Below, piece by piece: positions 9,623-18,261 of a stretch of DNA of 52,222 nucleotides. A program made the translations under genes and the position numbers. The first letter of the stretch is position 1; each line of letters starts with the position of its first letter. The notes beneath the pieces were generated by a model. That model ran no database searches. It was not told where the DNA came from and saw nothing but the letters and a program-made list of their open reading frames with translations. Source of the DNA: an uncultured Lachnospiraceae bacterium (lineage in GTDB: Bacteria > Bacillota > Clostridia > Lachnospirales > Lachnospiraceae); NCBI GenBank assembly GCA_947626915.1, contig CANQUA010000013.1, forward strand, positions 1-52,222, given 5' to 3'.

Positions 9623-11674
9623 TTATTTCCGTTCCAGTTCCAGATACCCCCATTTCCCGTTTTCCAGGAACGGGATCCGGTTTTCCGACAGAGCCCCCAG
9701 CCGGTCGTAAACGGTTTCCGGAAGCGTATGGTCCATATCCATCAGGCACATGCCGGAAGCGTTGTAGGAATACGTTTCTTCGTCATAATCAATCCGGGAG
9801 GCGGTCAGGTAGAGACCGTCCGTCACCAGGGAAGCGGCGGCGACGGAATTCTCCAGTACGCGGTCTGCGGCGTCCGTGAGCGTGACGGAAGTATCAGCTT
9901 CCTCACTGGTATCGTACCACAGGAGCACGCCCAGGATGCGGCTGGCGTCATTTTCCTCCAATACGACAGGTTCCGAAAGCTGATTGGGGTTTTCCTGTTC
10001 GGTCAGCGTCCATTGACCGTTTTCCTGATACAGTTCATAGAAACGCTGTGGATCGCTGCCGTCATAGGTATACAGATGGAGAATGCTCCCGTCTTCCGAT
10101 GGTTCCTGCGGATAGGCGTAAGGATAAGGCAGCTCCATGACTTCATTTCCTGCCGTGTCGATCAGCGCGGCGCAGGAGTTTCCGTCATTTAAAATAAGAA
10201 GCTCGTCGGAGAGAAACCAAACGTCATAGTTTCCGGCCGGAGTCCGGCAGACGGGCGTCCCGAAATTGTCGAACAGCACAAGAGCGGTCCCTTCATTCGT
10301 GCTCGTATGTCCGACGATCCATTGCCGTTTGTAACCGTGCCGGGAATCGGACAGCTCCGACACCCAGTCAAAATCTCCTTCGATTTGCCCGATGGTCTGC
10401 AGCTTATCATCCAGAATGTCCCAGGAAGTATCGCTGGTCTGGAACAGGTACCCGCCTGTGCCCAGCTGGCTGATATTCCTGGAGAAGTCGGTGAGCGGCT
10501 GCAGATTCTGGTCGCAGAGGCGGTAGCTGCAGGCGTCCCAGCCGTTTTCGTCCGGCGAAATCATATATTCCGTGAGATAGATTCCGTCGAGATTGGCATA
10601 AAACTGGCCGTCCCGAACAAAATTGAAATCCCGGTCGTATACGGAGTAGGAGGTGTCGCAGGTTTCCTTGTTGTAAACCGAGACGGAATAATAAGAATCG
10701 TTCATCTCATAGGCCTGTCCCGGGATACGGGCGAGAATGGTATTGTCCGGCCCGATCTGGTAGGAGGAGTTGTCGTCGTAAACGATCTGCGTCGTCTGCG
10801 CCTTTCCGTTGTAGTGGTTCTGCATCCAGCCGCTGTAAAAATAATAATTTTCGAGGGCAGGGAAGGTCCATTCCAGCTCAAGCAGGCGGTAGTCGTCTAT
10901 GCCGCCGTCGTAGCCGAAATCGCCGAACGGAACGGCGTCGAAATCGTAGAGGCGGTTTCCCTGCCGGTCGATCACATTATAATAAACCTGATAATAGGAA
11001 ACGCCCCCGGTTTCTTTGGGGAGATAATAGTCAACCTCGGCGTAACTGTCGTAAAAATACAGGGGATGCGTATAGCGGCTTCCCATATATTCCGCGGGGA
11101 TCACCCATTTTCCGGCGGTGTCAAGGCAGCCGAATTTGTAATAGGTTTCGTAGGCGGTGATATTTTCGGCAGCCGGCGTCTCAAAACCGGCGCAGGCGAG
11201 GCCGCTGCAGAACGGAAACGCCATATCGACCCATTCATCCAGCAGATAGTGACCGTCCCGGTCGATGTAATTGTATTTCATCACGCCGTCCAGTTCCTGC
11301 CCCACCACCGCAAAGCCCTCGGAATAGGGGCCTGCTTCGTCGTACTGGGGCTCCAGGACCTGACGGAGGCTCATTGCGGCCGCGGCAGTCTGGGAGGACG
11401 GGGCAGTGGCTTCCGTTTGAGCGGTTCCGGCCTGCTCATTGGAGGCTGTTTCGTTGGGAGAGCCTTCCGACGCGGTTGTTTCGGCGCCCTGTGCGGCTGC
11501 AGGTTTTTCCGACTGCGTGCTTTCGGAGGCGGATGTTTCTGACGTCTGCCGGGCGGCATCGCTCGGACCGGAGCAGCCGGCGAGGCCGGCGCACAGCAGC
11601 AGGCTCAAGGCCGCCGATGAAAAACGGCGGAATTGTTTAGAACGGTGTGCTGGCTGAAGGTAAAAAAGGCGCAT
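9623..11674 (-). CDS. WG-repeat-like lipoprotein
   Basis: A 683-residue predicted lipoprotein. After a basic start (MRLFYLQPAHRSKQFRRF) a hydrophobic segment ends in the lipobox LAGC near residue 34, followed by a Ser/Glu/Ala/Thr-rich linker to about residue 95. The rest resembles a WG (KWG) beta-propeller family protein: short repeats that pair an aromatic residue with a turn such as YIDRDGHYLLDEW, CLDTAGKWVIPAEY, VIDRQGNRLYDF and the final NGKWGYLE. Such proteins sit on the outer face of the membrane; their ligands are mostly unknown. The ribosome site AGGGAGAA precedes the ATG. It lies 50 bases upstream of the flavodiiron gene on the same strand, but no functional link is evident. Start and lipobox are firm; the propeller assignment is moderate. 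Confidence 0.75.
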   Translation of the reverse strand: MRLFYLQPAHRSKQFRRFSSAALSLLLCAGLAGCSGPSDAARQTSETSASESTQSEKPAAAQGAETTASEGSPNETASNEQAGTAQTEATAPSSQTAAAAMSLRQVLEPQYDEAGPYSEGFAVVGQELDGVMKYNYIDRDGHYLLDEWVDMAFPFCSGLACAGFETPAAENITAYETYYKFGCLDTAGKWVIPAEYMGSRYTHPLYFYDSYAEVDYYLPKETGGVSYYQVYYNVIDRQGNRLYDFDAVPFGDFGYDGGIDDYRLLELEWTFPALENYYFYSGWMQNHYNGKAQTTQIVYDDNSSYQIGPDNTILARIPGQAYEMNDSYYSVSVYNKETCDTSYSVYDRDFNFVRDGQFYANLDGIYLTEYMISPDENGWDACSYRLCDQNLQPLTDFSRNISQLGTGGYLFQTSDTSWDILDDKLQTIGQIEGDFDWVSELSDSRHGYKRQWIVGHTSTNEGTALVLFDNFGTPVCRTPAGNYDVWFLSDELLILNDGNSCAALIDTAGNEVMELPYPYAYPQEPSEDGSILHLYTYDGSDPQRFYELYQENGQWTLTEQENPNQLSEPVVLEENDASRILGVLLWYDTSEEADTSVTLTDAADRVLENSVAAASLVTDGLYLTASRIDYDEETYSYNASGMCLMDMDHTLPETVYDRLGALSENRIPFLENGKWGYLELERK

Positions 11675-11848
11675 GTTCGTTTCTCCCTGTTGTTTGGAAA
11701 CTCTGAAAACATATTTTACTATAAATGCCGGGAAAATGCAAATTGTTTCGGCGCGCTTGGGTATTTGGAGGGTAGCGTTTTGATTATTATTTTTGTATAA
11801 TAGACTGGATCATGGCAATTCCGAAAACAGAACCGGGAGGCGTATCAT

Positions 11849-13069
11849 ATGAAGGTGACTGTGGCGATCGATTCTTTCAAGGGGAGTTTGTCCTCGATGG
11901 AGGCCGGACAGGCCGCCGCAGAGGGTGTAAAGCGTGTCTATCCGGATGCGGAGATCTGCGTGCGGCCGCTGGCGGACGGCGGAGAAGGTACGGTAGAGGC
12001 TCTGACTGTCGGTATGGGCGGCGAGCTGCAGTGCGTGAGCGTGACGGGGCCGCTGGGCGAGCCGGTGGACTGCCGGTACGGGATCGTAACGGACGGGACC
12101 GGCAGAACCGCCGTCATCGAAATGGCCGGCGCGGCAGGGATCACCCAGGTGCCGGATGCGCTGCGCAATCCGCTGAATACCACGACTTATGGCGTCGGCG
12201 AGGTGATTCGCGACGCAATTCGGAAAGGCTGCCGCCGGTTTATCGTGGGGATCGGAGGAAGCGCGACCAACGACGGAGGAATCGGGATGCTGCAGGCGCT
12301 GGGCTACGGGATCCTGGACCAGGATGGAAATCCGGTGTCCCGTTATGGGCGCGGGCTGAAAGATGTCGCGCGGATTACCGGCGAGAATGTGATCCCGGAG
12401 CTTGGGAAATGTACGTTCAGGATCGCCTGCGACGTGACCAATCCGCTCTGCGGCGGGAACGGATGCAGCGCTGTCTACGGGCCGCAGAAAGGCGCGACGC
12501 CGGAAATGATCCGGGAAATGGACGGCTGGCTGGCGCATTATGCGGCGGTGGCGGCGGAGTATTGCGCGGCAGCCGGGAGGGGCGGCGCGGGCAGCGCGGG
12601 AACGAGTGCTGCTGGGTCATCTGCGGAAACGGTTCGCGCGGACGCGGAATATCCCGGCGCGGGAGCGGCGGGCGGCCTGGGGTTCGCGTTTCTGGCCTTT
12701 ACGAACGCGGTGCTGGAATCCGGCGTCAGGATCGTGCTGGAAGAGACGAAGCTGGCGGATTATGTGAAAGGTGCGGACGTCGTGGTGACCGGCGAGGGGC
12801 GGCTGGACGGACAGACGGTGATGGGAAAAGCGCCGATCGGCGCGGCGCAGACGGCGAAGCGGTTCGGCAAGCCGGTGCTGGGCTTTTCCGGCTGTGTGAC
12901 GAAAGACGCGGCTGCCTGCAACGAGGGCGGCATCGACGCTTTTTTCCCGATCCTTCGGACCGTGGTGCCGCTGGAGGAGGCCATGGATCGAGAGAACGCC
13001 GCGGATAATATGGCGGCTGCTGTGGAGCAGGCGTTCCGGATGATAAAAACCTTCGGTTCCATTCGGTAG
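11849..13069 (+). CDS. Glycerate kinase (GarK/GlxK family)
   Basis: A 406-residue enzyme that phosphorylates D-glycerate with ATP to 2-phosphoglycerate (or 3-phosphoglycerate in some members), feeding glyoxylate or sugar-acid breakdown into glycolysis. The family is recognised from the opening VAIDSFKGSLSS, the RPLADGGEGTVEAL motif, the GIGGSATNDGG motif and the GAGAAGGLGFA motif. The length is somewhat above the usual 375-385 because of a Gly/Ala/Ser-rich insertion of about 25 residues (about 237-262) before the GAGAAGG motif, in an otherwise well-conserved protein. The ATG at 11849 follows gggagg at 11835-11840. A TATAAT at 11796-11801 lies upstream without a good -35. It is divergent from the lipoprotein gene and not clearly linked to its neighbours. 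Confidence 0.93.
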   Translation: MKVTVAIDSFKGSLSSMEAGQAAAEGVKRVYPDAEICVRPLADGGEGTVEALTVGMGGELQCVSVTGPLGEPVDCRYGIVTDGTGRTAVIEMAGAAGITQVPDALRNPLNTTTYGVGEVIRDAIRKGCRRFIVGIGGSATNDGGIGMLQALGYGILDQDGNPVSRYGRGLKDVARITGENVIPELGKCTFRIACDVTNPLCGGNGCSAVYGPQKGATPEMIREMDGWLAHYAAVAAEYCAAAGRGGAGSAGTSAAGSSAETVRADAEYPGAGAAGGLGFAFLAFTNAVLESGVRIVLEETKLADYVKGADVVVTGEGRLDGQTVMGKAPIGAAQTAKRFGKPVLGFSGCVTKDAAACNEGGIDAFFPILRTVVPLEEAMDRENAADNMAAAVEQAFRMIKTFGSIR

Positions 13070-13127
13070 ACCGGCCGGTTCCCGCGCGGCCTGCGTCACA
13101 CATTTCAGAAGAGGTTATTCTCTGAAT

Positions 13128-13153
13128 AAAATGCGGTCATATGACCGCATTTT
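13128..13153. repeat. 26-base perfect palindrome between glycerate kinase and the toxin promoter
   Basis: Two 13-base arms meet at 13140/13141 (core atgcggtcat then atgaccgcat) with no spacer. It ends 3 bases before the -35 of the toxin-antitoxin promoter. It may be an operator for the antitoxin, whose HTH would favour a palindrome, or the terminator of the glycerate kinase transcript, since its right arm ends in TTTT. Confidence 0.7.
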
Positions 13154-13156
13154 CTA

Positions 13157-13184
13157 TTGACAAAAGGAAAAATCCGGCTATAAT
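13157..13184 (+). promoter_or_regulatory. Consensus promoter of the toxin-antitoxin pair
   Basis: TTGACA (13157-13162), a 16-base spacer and TATAAT (13179-13184), both perfect hexamers. The position shows that translation of the toxin cannot begin at the ATG at 13141, because that codon lies upstream of the -35. Confidence 0.85.
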
Positions 13185-13209
13185 AGAAAGTAAGATACGG
13201 GAGGTGAGG

Positions 13210-13554
13210 GTGATCGGACAAGCGGACAGCGCGGATATCCTGGCTTTTCTCGAGAGAGCGAAGGCTCTGGTATCCGCTGGAAGATACGATTTTGTACCGA
13301 GGAGAAAAAACATGCTGGCGCTGGCGCGGCGCGGACTTACGATCAGAGATGCAAAAGAGGAGATTCTGGGGCTTGTTGCCGATGATTATTATAAGGGACC
13401 GAAGAAGGATTTTGATTCTGACCGGCCGGGTGATATTTGGGAGTTTAAAAAGGAGATCGCCGGTATCCAGTTCTATGTAAAGATCAAGATTGCGCGGGAA
13501 AACGGAGAGGAGATTCTCAGGTGTATCGGATTTCATGAGGATGCTTTTACATAG
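13210..13554 (+). CDS. MqsR-family toxin (RNase-type), type II toxin-antitoxin system
   Basis: A 114-residue small protein read from GTG at 13210, 5 bases after the ribosome site gggagg (13199-13204). The frame is open back to an ATG at 13141 but that start lies before the promoter. The sequence resembles MqsR, an mRNA interferase of the RelE/ParE fold: an N-terminal helix segment (FLERAKALV), RRGLTIRDAKEEILGL, the DDYYKGP segment matching the SDFYKS region of E. coli MqsR, DIWEFKKE and a closing YVKIKIA strand. The downstream gene, 19 bases away, encodes the antitoxin, and the toxin-first order is typical of the mqsRA type. Family assignment is from motif resemblance; the catalytic residues were not individually verified. 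Confidence 0.75.
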   Translation: MIGQADSADILAFLERAKALVSAGRYDFVPRRKNMLALARRGLTIRDAKEEILGLVADDYYKGPKKDFDSDRPGDIWEFKKEIAGIQFYVKIKIARENGEEILRCIGFHEDAFT

Positions 13555-13573
13555 GATATAGGAGGTGGTGTCG

Positions 13574-14578
13574 ATGAGAAAATATTGCGAAGCATGTGGG
13601 AAAGAAGTTGAGACAAAGATCATTGCGAAGCGGGAGCGCTACGACGTATGCGGCGAAGAGATCGAGACGGACGCGCAGGTGCTGGTGTGCGCGGAGTGCG
13701 GCGAAGAGTTCTACTGCGAGGAACTGGATGAGGCGACGCTTCTGCGGGCGTATAATATTTACCGCCGCAGGCATAAGCTGCTGCTGCCGGAGGAGATCCG
13801 GCAGATCCGGGAACAGTATGGCCTGAGCCAGAGGAGCTTTTCGAAGCTGCTGAACTGGGGCGATAAAACGATCCGCCGTTATGAAAACGGTTCGATCCAG
13901 GACAAAGCTCACAACAGTCTGCTTTTGTTTCTGCGGGAACCGGAGAACATGCTGGTTTACCTGACGGAGAATGAGACGCCTCTGGAAGGGCGGCAGAGAC
14001 AGAGACTGATGGAGACAGTCGAAAAGCTCCGGCAGGACGGGGATTACCGCGCCGGAAGGAAGCTGGCCGGGCTTTTCTTCGCGCATCCGCCTTCCGTGGA
14101 AAACGGATTTAAGCTCTTTGATTATGAGAAGCTCTGCGCGATGGTCCTGTTTTTTGCCCACAGAAGCGCCGGGTTGCTGAAAACCAAACTGCTGAAGCTT
14201 TTGAATTACGCCGATATGATCTTCTATCAGGAGCACGGGGTCTCGATGTCCGGCCTGTGCTATGTGCATCTGCCGTATGGTCCTGTGCCGCAGGATTTTG
14301 ACCTGCTTTTCGGTATGCTCGCGTCGGACCATGTGGCGCATATCGAAGTGGTGTTTGAGGACGGTTATGAGCGGCACCAGGTCATACCGGAGCGCGGTCT
14401 GCCGGAGGACGTTTTGTCGCCGGAGGAGCGGGAGGTGCTGGAGCGGATCTGCGAAAGGTTCGCAGGCTTCGGTTCCGTGGAGATCTCGAATTATTCTCAC
14501 CAGGAAAAGGGCTACCGCGCGACGCGGCAGGGGGAGATTATACCTTATTCTTATGCGAAAGAGATTCGATTGTATTGA
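13574..14578 (+). CDS. MqsA-like zinc/HTH antitoxin with C-terminal Panacea (DUF4065/SocA) domain
   Basis: A 334-residue protein; ATG at 13574 has aggagg 8 bases upstream (13560-13565), better placed than the in-frame GTG codons before it. Residues 1-50 carry cysteines at 5, 8, 26, 39, 42 and 48, a zinc-binding module as in MqsA. Residues about 70-110 are an XRE-like helix-turn-helix (EIRQIREQYGLSQRSFSKLL, then KTIRRYENG). Residues about 165-320 resemble DUF4065, now called Panacea, including TKLLKLLNYADMIFY and YVHLPYGPVPQDFD, a domain known to neutralise many unrelated toxins. It presumably inhibits the upstream toxin and represses the promoter, with the palindrome at 13128-13153 as a candidate operator. 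E. coli MqsA has no Panacea domain, so the combination is notable. Confidence 0.8.
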   Translation: MRKYCEACGKEVETKIIAKRERYDVCGEEIETDAQVLVCAECGEEFYCEELDEATLLRAYNIYRRRHKLLLPEEIRQIREQYGLSQRSFSKLLNWGDKTIRRYENGSIQDKAHNSLLLFLREPENMLVYLTENETPLEGRQRQRLMETVEKLRQDGDYRAGRKLAGLFFAHPPSVENGFKLFDYEKLCAMVLFFAHRSAGLLKTKLLKLLNYADMIFYQEHGVSMSGLCYVHLPYGPVPQDFDLLFGMLASDHVAHIEVVFEDGYERHQVIPERGLPEDVLSPEEREVLERICERFAGFGSVEISNYSHQEKGYRATRQGEIIPYSYAKEIRLY

Positions 14579-14619
14579 CGGGAAGAGATGGGTTCTTGTT
14601 GCAGCCGTATTATGTATTA

Positions 14620-14900
14620 GTGACAGTCTTCAGCCGGATGTTCTGACGGGAGAAACGATTCTTTGCTGCTGTTATATCAATCGTCTTCATATTATAAAGC
14701 AGCGGTGTTTATAGACCCTCTCCAAGGTCTGTGTGCTATACTGTTTAAGATACTGTGGATTGTTTTTTTCTTTCTGTGACAGGTTCCGGCTGCCCTGACG
14801 GGGAAGATGGTCCCTGGCTGCTGTTATATCGATTGAGTTTGTGACAAACTTTAGCTCTGGCCGCTCTGACGGGGAGAACGGGACGGTTTGAGAATTGCAA
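14620..14900 (+). repeat. Three degenerate direct repeats upstream of the kinase operon
   Basis: Units beginning at about 14620, 14776 and 14841 share the order gtgaca, a short purine/pyrimidine stretch ending in gc.gg, then ctgacgggga; the first two also share gctgctgttatatc and at.g. The third lacks the last part. They fill most of the 400-base gap before the kinase gene, where no reading frame looks real. They may be operator-like sites or the remains of a small repeated element. Confidence 0.5.
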
Positions 14901-14916
14901 AATTAGAAATCTGTAA

Positions 14917-14945
14917 TTTACCAGCGGAGGACAATGTGATATAAT
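14917..14945 (+). promoter_or_regulatory. Candidate promoter of the kinase-ABC-phosphatase operon
   Basis: TTTACC (14917-14922), a 17-base spacer and TATAAT (14940-14945). A second -35-like TTGACA at 14960-14965 has no good -10. The first lies 88 bases upstream of the kinase ATG. Confidence 0.5.
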
Positions 14946-15033
14946 AGAGGGCGCGGTTATTGACACGTTTGAGCGGATTGTGATAAATTGGCAGAAAGGA
15001 TTGCATTTACATTTAATCCCGAAGGAGCAGAAG

Positions 15034-18000
15034 ATGGATCAGGAATATTGTATTTATTGTATGAATCCCTCGTCAGAGGATACGTGCCCTCATTGCGGAA
15101 GAAAACGGAGCGAATATACGGCGGATCCGCACCATTTAGCGCCGGGGACCCTGCTGAGCGGCAAATATGAAGTCGGCGCTGTGTTGGGAGAGGGCGGCTT
15201 TGGCATCACTTACATAGGCAGGGACCGGAATCTGGAGCTTCGGATCGCCATCAAGGAGTATTTCCCCTCCGGCATGGTGAATCGTAATAATACCGCTTCG
15301 GCGGAGATCACGGCGAGCGTAGGGAAGGCGCAGGAGTTTTTCGAAAAAGGGAAAACCAGTTTCCTGGAAGAGGCCAGGACGCTGGCAAAGTTTTCAAACC
15401 ATCCGAATATCGTGTCGGTCCGTGATTTTTTTGCTGAGAATAATACGGCGTATATCGTGATGGAATATCTGGAGGGCACGAACCTGAAGGATTATCTGGC
15501 GCAGAGAGGCCCCATGTCTTTTGAGCAGGCCTTTGAACTGCTCTCGCCTGTGATGAGCGCGCTGGCAAAAGTACATGAGCGGGGACTGATCCATCGGGAT
15601 ATCAGTCCGGCGAATATTATGGTGCTGGAGGACGGGACCGTAAAGCTGTTGGATTTCGGGGCGGCCCGCGATGTCAGCGGCGCGGATGAGAAAAGCCTTT
15701 CCGTGATGCTGAAGCCGGGCTACGCGCCGGAAGAGCAGTACAGGAGCAAAGGGAATCAGGGTCCGTGGACGGATGTGTACGCGTTGTCCGCGACGCTTTA
15801 CAAGATGGTGACGGGGATTACGCCCGAGGACGCCATGAACCGGATCTATCAGGATGAGCTGGCCCGGCCGTCTTCCGTCAACGGTGATATTACGGAAGAG
15901 CAGGAGAGAGTGATCCTGAAAGGGATGGCGGTTTACCAGGAGGATCGTTTTCAGTCGGTAGCGGAACTGCAGAGCGCCTGCCGGACCGGCATTCCATATG
16001 AGGAGGACAGCCCGGCTCCTGTGTTTGACGACGAAGCGACCGTTACGGAAGAACAGTATCTGGCGCGCCGGAAAGAGAGCAGGGAAGCTTCGCCGGAAGA
16101 GGAGCGGCGGGAGAAAGAGACGCCGGACCGCCGCACGAAGTCCCAGGCGGTTATTCAGGAAAAACTGACATCCAGTCAGGGAAACGGTCAGGAAAAACAG
16201 CCATCCGACCATGGAAACCGGAAATCCGGTCAGGAAGCCCGTCAGGAGAAACAGCCATCCGGCCGTGAAAAACGGATGTCTGCTCAGGAAAAGCCGGCAG
16301 CCGCGCAGGAGAAAAAGCCGAATCGAATCTGCTTTTTGCTTTCCCTTGCGGCCGGTATCGTATTTTTTGCGTGTCTGGCGACTTTTGCGGCTTCCGCGGC
16401 CAGCGAAGCGGAAACCGGAGTGCTGGTGGAGCTGGGGATATTCTGTGTGATGAGCGCGGCCGCTGCGGTTGGACTGGGATATTTTTATTATCCGCGTCTT
16501 CATAACAGTGAGCGGAAACCCAACCGCCTCTGTCTGGCCGGAAGTATCCTGGTATCGGTGCTGACCATGATATGGGTGTGGTTCGTCTATCAGATGTACG
16601 TATCCAATTCTTACAAAGAAGGAACGCTGGAGGGCTCGATCATACTGATCCTGGCGCTGATGGCGCTGGCGCTTCTCTTCGGATATTTTTATTATCCGCG
16701 TCTGGAACGGAAAAAACGGGAGAAAGCGGTGTGGATCCACGGCGGCGTATTGGGAGGCTGCCTGGCGATTTTTGTTGCGTATGTTGTGATTTTCAGTCTT
16801 AGCCACATTACGATCGGGGATACCCGCGTCAGCAGGGGAGAAACGAGACTGTCCCTTATGGCGGACATTATCAACAATCATGATATTGAGAAGCTGAGGG
16901 ATCTGAAAAAACTTGAGCGGCTTTCGATCGTTGGATGTTTTATGGACGATGAGGACGTAAGGGTCATCGGAGAGCTGACCTGGCTGAAAGAGCTTTCTCT
17001 GGAAAACAATATGGATATTACCGATGTATCGCCGCTGAGCCAGCTGAAGAACCTTACGAGCCTGAACCTGTCGCTGACGGGCACAGAAGATATTTCCTGT
17101 CTGAAAGATCTGACCGCTCTGCAGGAGTTAAGAATCAGCGGGACGAACGTTTCGGATGTAAGCGTTCTGAGCTCCTATACCGAACTTAAAACGCTGTATA
17201 TGTCCCAGCTGTCGAAGCTGGACAGGGAAACGATCTCGCTGCCGGCGTCGGTACAGAATCTTTACTGTTCGGGGGATGGTTTGGAAACGCTTGATTTTAC
17301 GGCGAGTGTGGATAACCTGCTGATGCTGGAGGCCGATGGAAACGATTTATCGGACATTTCTCCCCTGAGGAAGTTTGAAAATCTCAGCAGAGTGAATCTT
17401 TCAAACAACCGCATCGAAGATATTTCGCCTGCTTGCGGGAAGAACCTGTCGGAACTGAAATTCAACAATAACCGGGTCAGCGATATTTCCGCGTTTGCCG
17501 GGCTCAGACTTTCCAGGCTGGAGGGGGCCGGCAATCAGATCGCGGACATATCGGCGCTGGCGGATAATTCGCAGCTCCGTTTCGTAGTTCTGAACCATAA
17601 TCAGATCAAGGATATATCGGCGTTAAAGGACTGCTTCCACATTTATTCCCTGGATTTGTCTTATAATGCCATCGAGGATATTTCGGCGCTGGCGACGGTA
17701 GACGATCTGGAGACCGTGAATCTGAGGTCGAATAAGATCCGGGACATTTCCCCGCTGGGGCAGGCTAAGAAACTGCCGGATTCTTCGTCGCTTCTGGATC
17801 TGCGTGACAATGAGATCGAGAGCGTGGAGGCGCTGGCGAAGTTTACAAAGGTCAGCGATATGTATCTGAGCGATAATCGGATTCAGGATGTTTCTCCGCT
17901 GGCTTCCTGCGCGTCGCTGGTCTATCTGAGACTGAACCGCAACCAGGTCAGCGACATTTCTCCGCTGGCGGCTCTGAAGCAGCTGAATATGCTGGAGATT

Positions 18001-18237
18001 GTGGGGAATCCGGTCACGGATCTGTCGACGCTCGCGCTGAATCCGTCGAGCAATCTGTTTGCCAGCAAGGGTATTTTGCGGATCAGCTATAACGACGCCA
18101 TCGACTGGCAGAGCCTGAGATCGATTGAAAATCTGAATGTGATTATCTATGACGTTACAGACCGGCAGAAAGCGAACCTGCAGGAGATTGGCTTCAATAC
18201 GTTTGCAGTGTCGGATGGTTTGGATGCGCAGAATTAA
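15034..18237 (+). CDS. Membrane Ser/Thr protein kinase with zinc ribbon and extracytoplasmic leucine-rich repeats
   Basis: A 1067-residue receptor-like kinase. The ATG at 15034 follows aaggag (15022-15027); an upstream in-frame GTG at 14980 lacks a site. A zinc ribbon (C6, C9, C18, C21) leads into a Hanks-type kinase: glycine loop LGEGGFG (51-57), K74, HRD at 187-189 (HRDISPANIM), DFG at 207-209 and a GYAPEEQY activation segment. A charged Gln/Glu/Lys-rich linker runs to about 425. Five hydrophobic segments follow (about 432-456, 463-487, 497-523, 533-556, 568-594). The loops after the second and fourth are strongly basic (LHNSERKPNR, LERKKREK), so the C-terminus should be outside. Residues about 620-1050 are SDS22/internalin-type LRRs (L..L.L..N.I.DISPL). 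It is first of a four-gene operon with an FHA-ABC ATPase, permease and PP2C, and probably senses an external ligand. Confidence 0.92.
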   Translation: MDQEYCIYCMNPSSEDTCPHCGRKRSEYTADPHHLAPGTLLSGKYEVGAVLGEGGFGITYIGRDRNLELRIAIKEYFPSGMVNRNNTASAEITASVGKAQEFFEKGKTSFLEEARTLAKFSNHPNIVSVRDFFAENNTAYIVMEYLEGTNLKDYLAQRGPMSFEQAFELLSPVMSALAKVHERGLIHRDISPANIMVLEDGTVKLLDFGAARDVSGADEKSLSVMLKPGYAPEEQYRSKGNQGPWTDVYALSATLYKMVTGITPEDAMNRIYQDELARPSSVNGDITEEQERVILKGMAVYQEDRFQSVAELQSACRTGIPYEEDSPAPVFDDEATVTEEQYLARRKESREASPEEERREKETPDRRTKSQAVIQEKLTSSQGNGQEKQPSDHGNRKSGQEARQEKQPSGREKRMSAQEKPAAAQEKKPNRICFLLSLAAGIVFFACLATFAASAASEAETGVLVELGIFCVMSAAAAVGLGYFYYPRLHNSERKPNRLCLAGSILVSVLTMIWVWFVYQMYVSNSYKEGTLEGSIILILALMALALLFGYFYYPRLERKKREKAVWIHGGVLGGCLAIFVAYVVIFSLSHITIGDTRVSRGETRLSLMADIINNHDIEKLRDLKKLERLSIVGCFMDDEDVRVIGELTWLKELSLENNMDITDVSPLSQLKNLTSLNLSLTGTEDISCLKDLTALQELRISGTNVSDVSVLSSYTELKTLYMSQLSKLDRETISLPASVQNLYCSGDGLETLDFTASVDNLLMLEADGNDLSDISPLRKFENLSRVNLSNNRIEDISPACGKNLSELKFNNNRVSDISAFAGLRLSRLEGAGNQIADISALADNSQLRFVVLNHNQIKDISALKDCFHIYSLDLSYNAIEDISALATVDDLETVNLRSNKIRDISPLGQAKKLPDSSSLLDLRDNEIESVEALAKFTKVSDMYLSDNRIQDVSPLASCASLVYLRLNRNQVSDISPLAALKQLNMLEIVGNPVTDLSTLALNPSSNLFASKGILRISYNDAIDWQSLRSIENLNVIIYDVTDRQKANLQEIGFNTFAVSDGLDAQN

Positions 18238-18261
18238 CGCGGCGCGGAAAGGGAGAAAAAG

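Noticed and set aside
11796-11801. TATAAT before glycerate kinase as a full promoter
   Set aside because: No acceptable -35 is found 16-18 bases upstream and the extended -10 TG is not in the right position.
13141-13209. ATG at 13141 as toxin start
   Set aside because: It precedes the -35 and -10 elements of the promoter and lies in a palindrome; the GTG at 13210 has a proper ribosome site.
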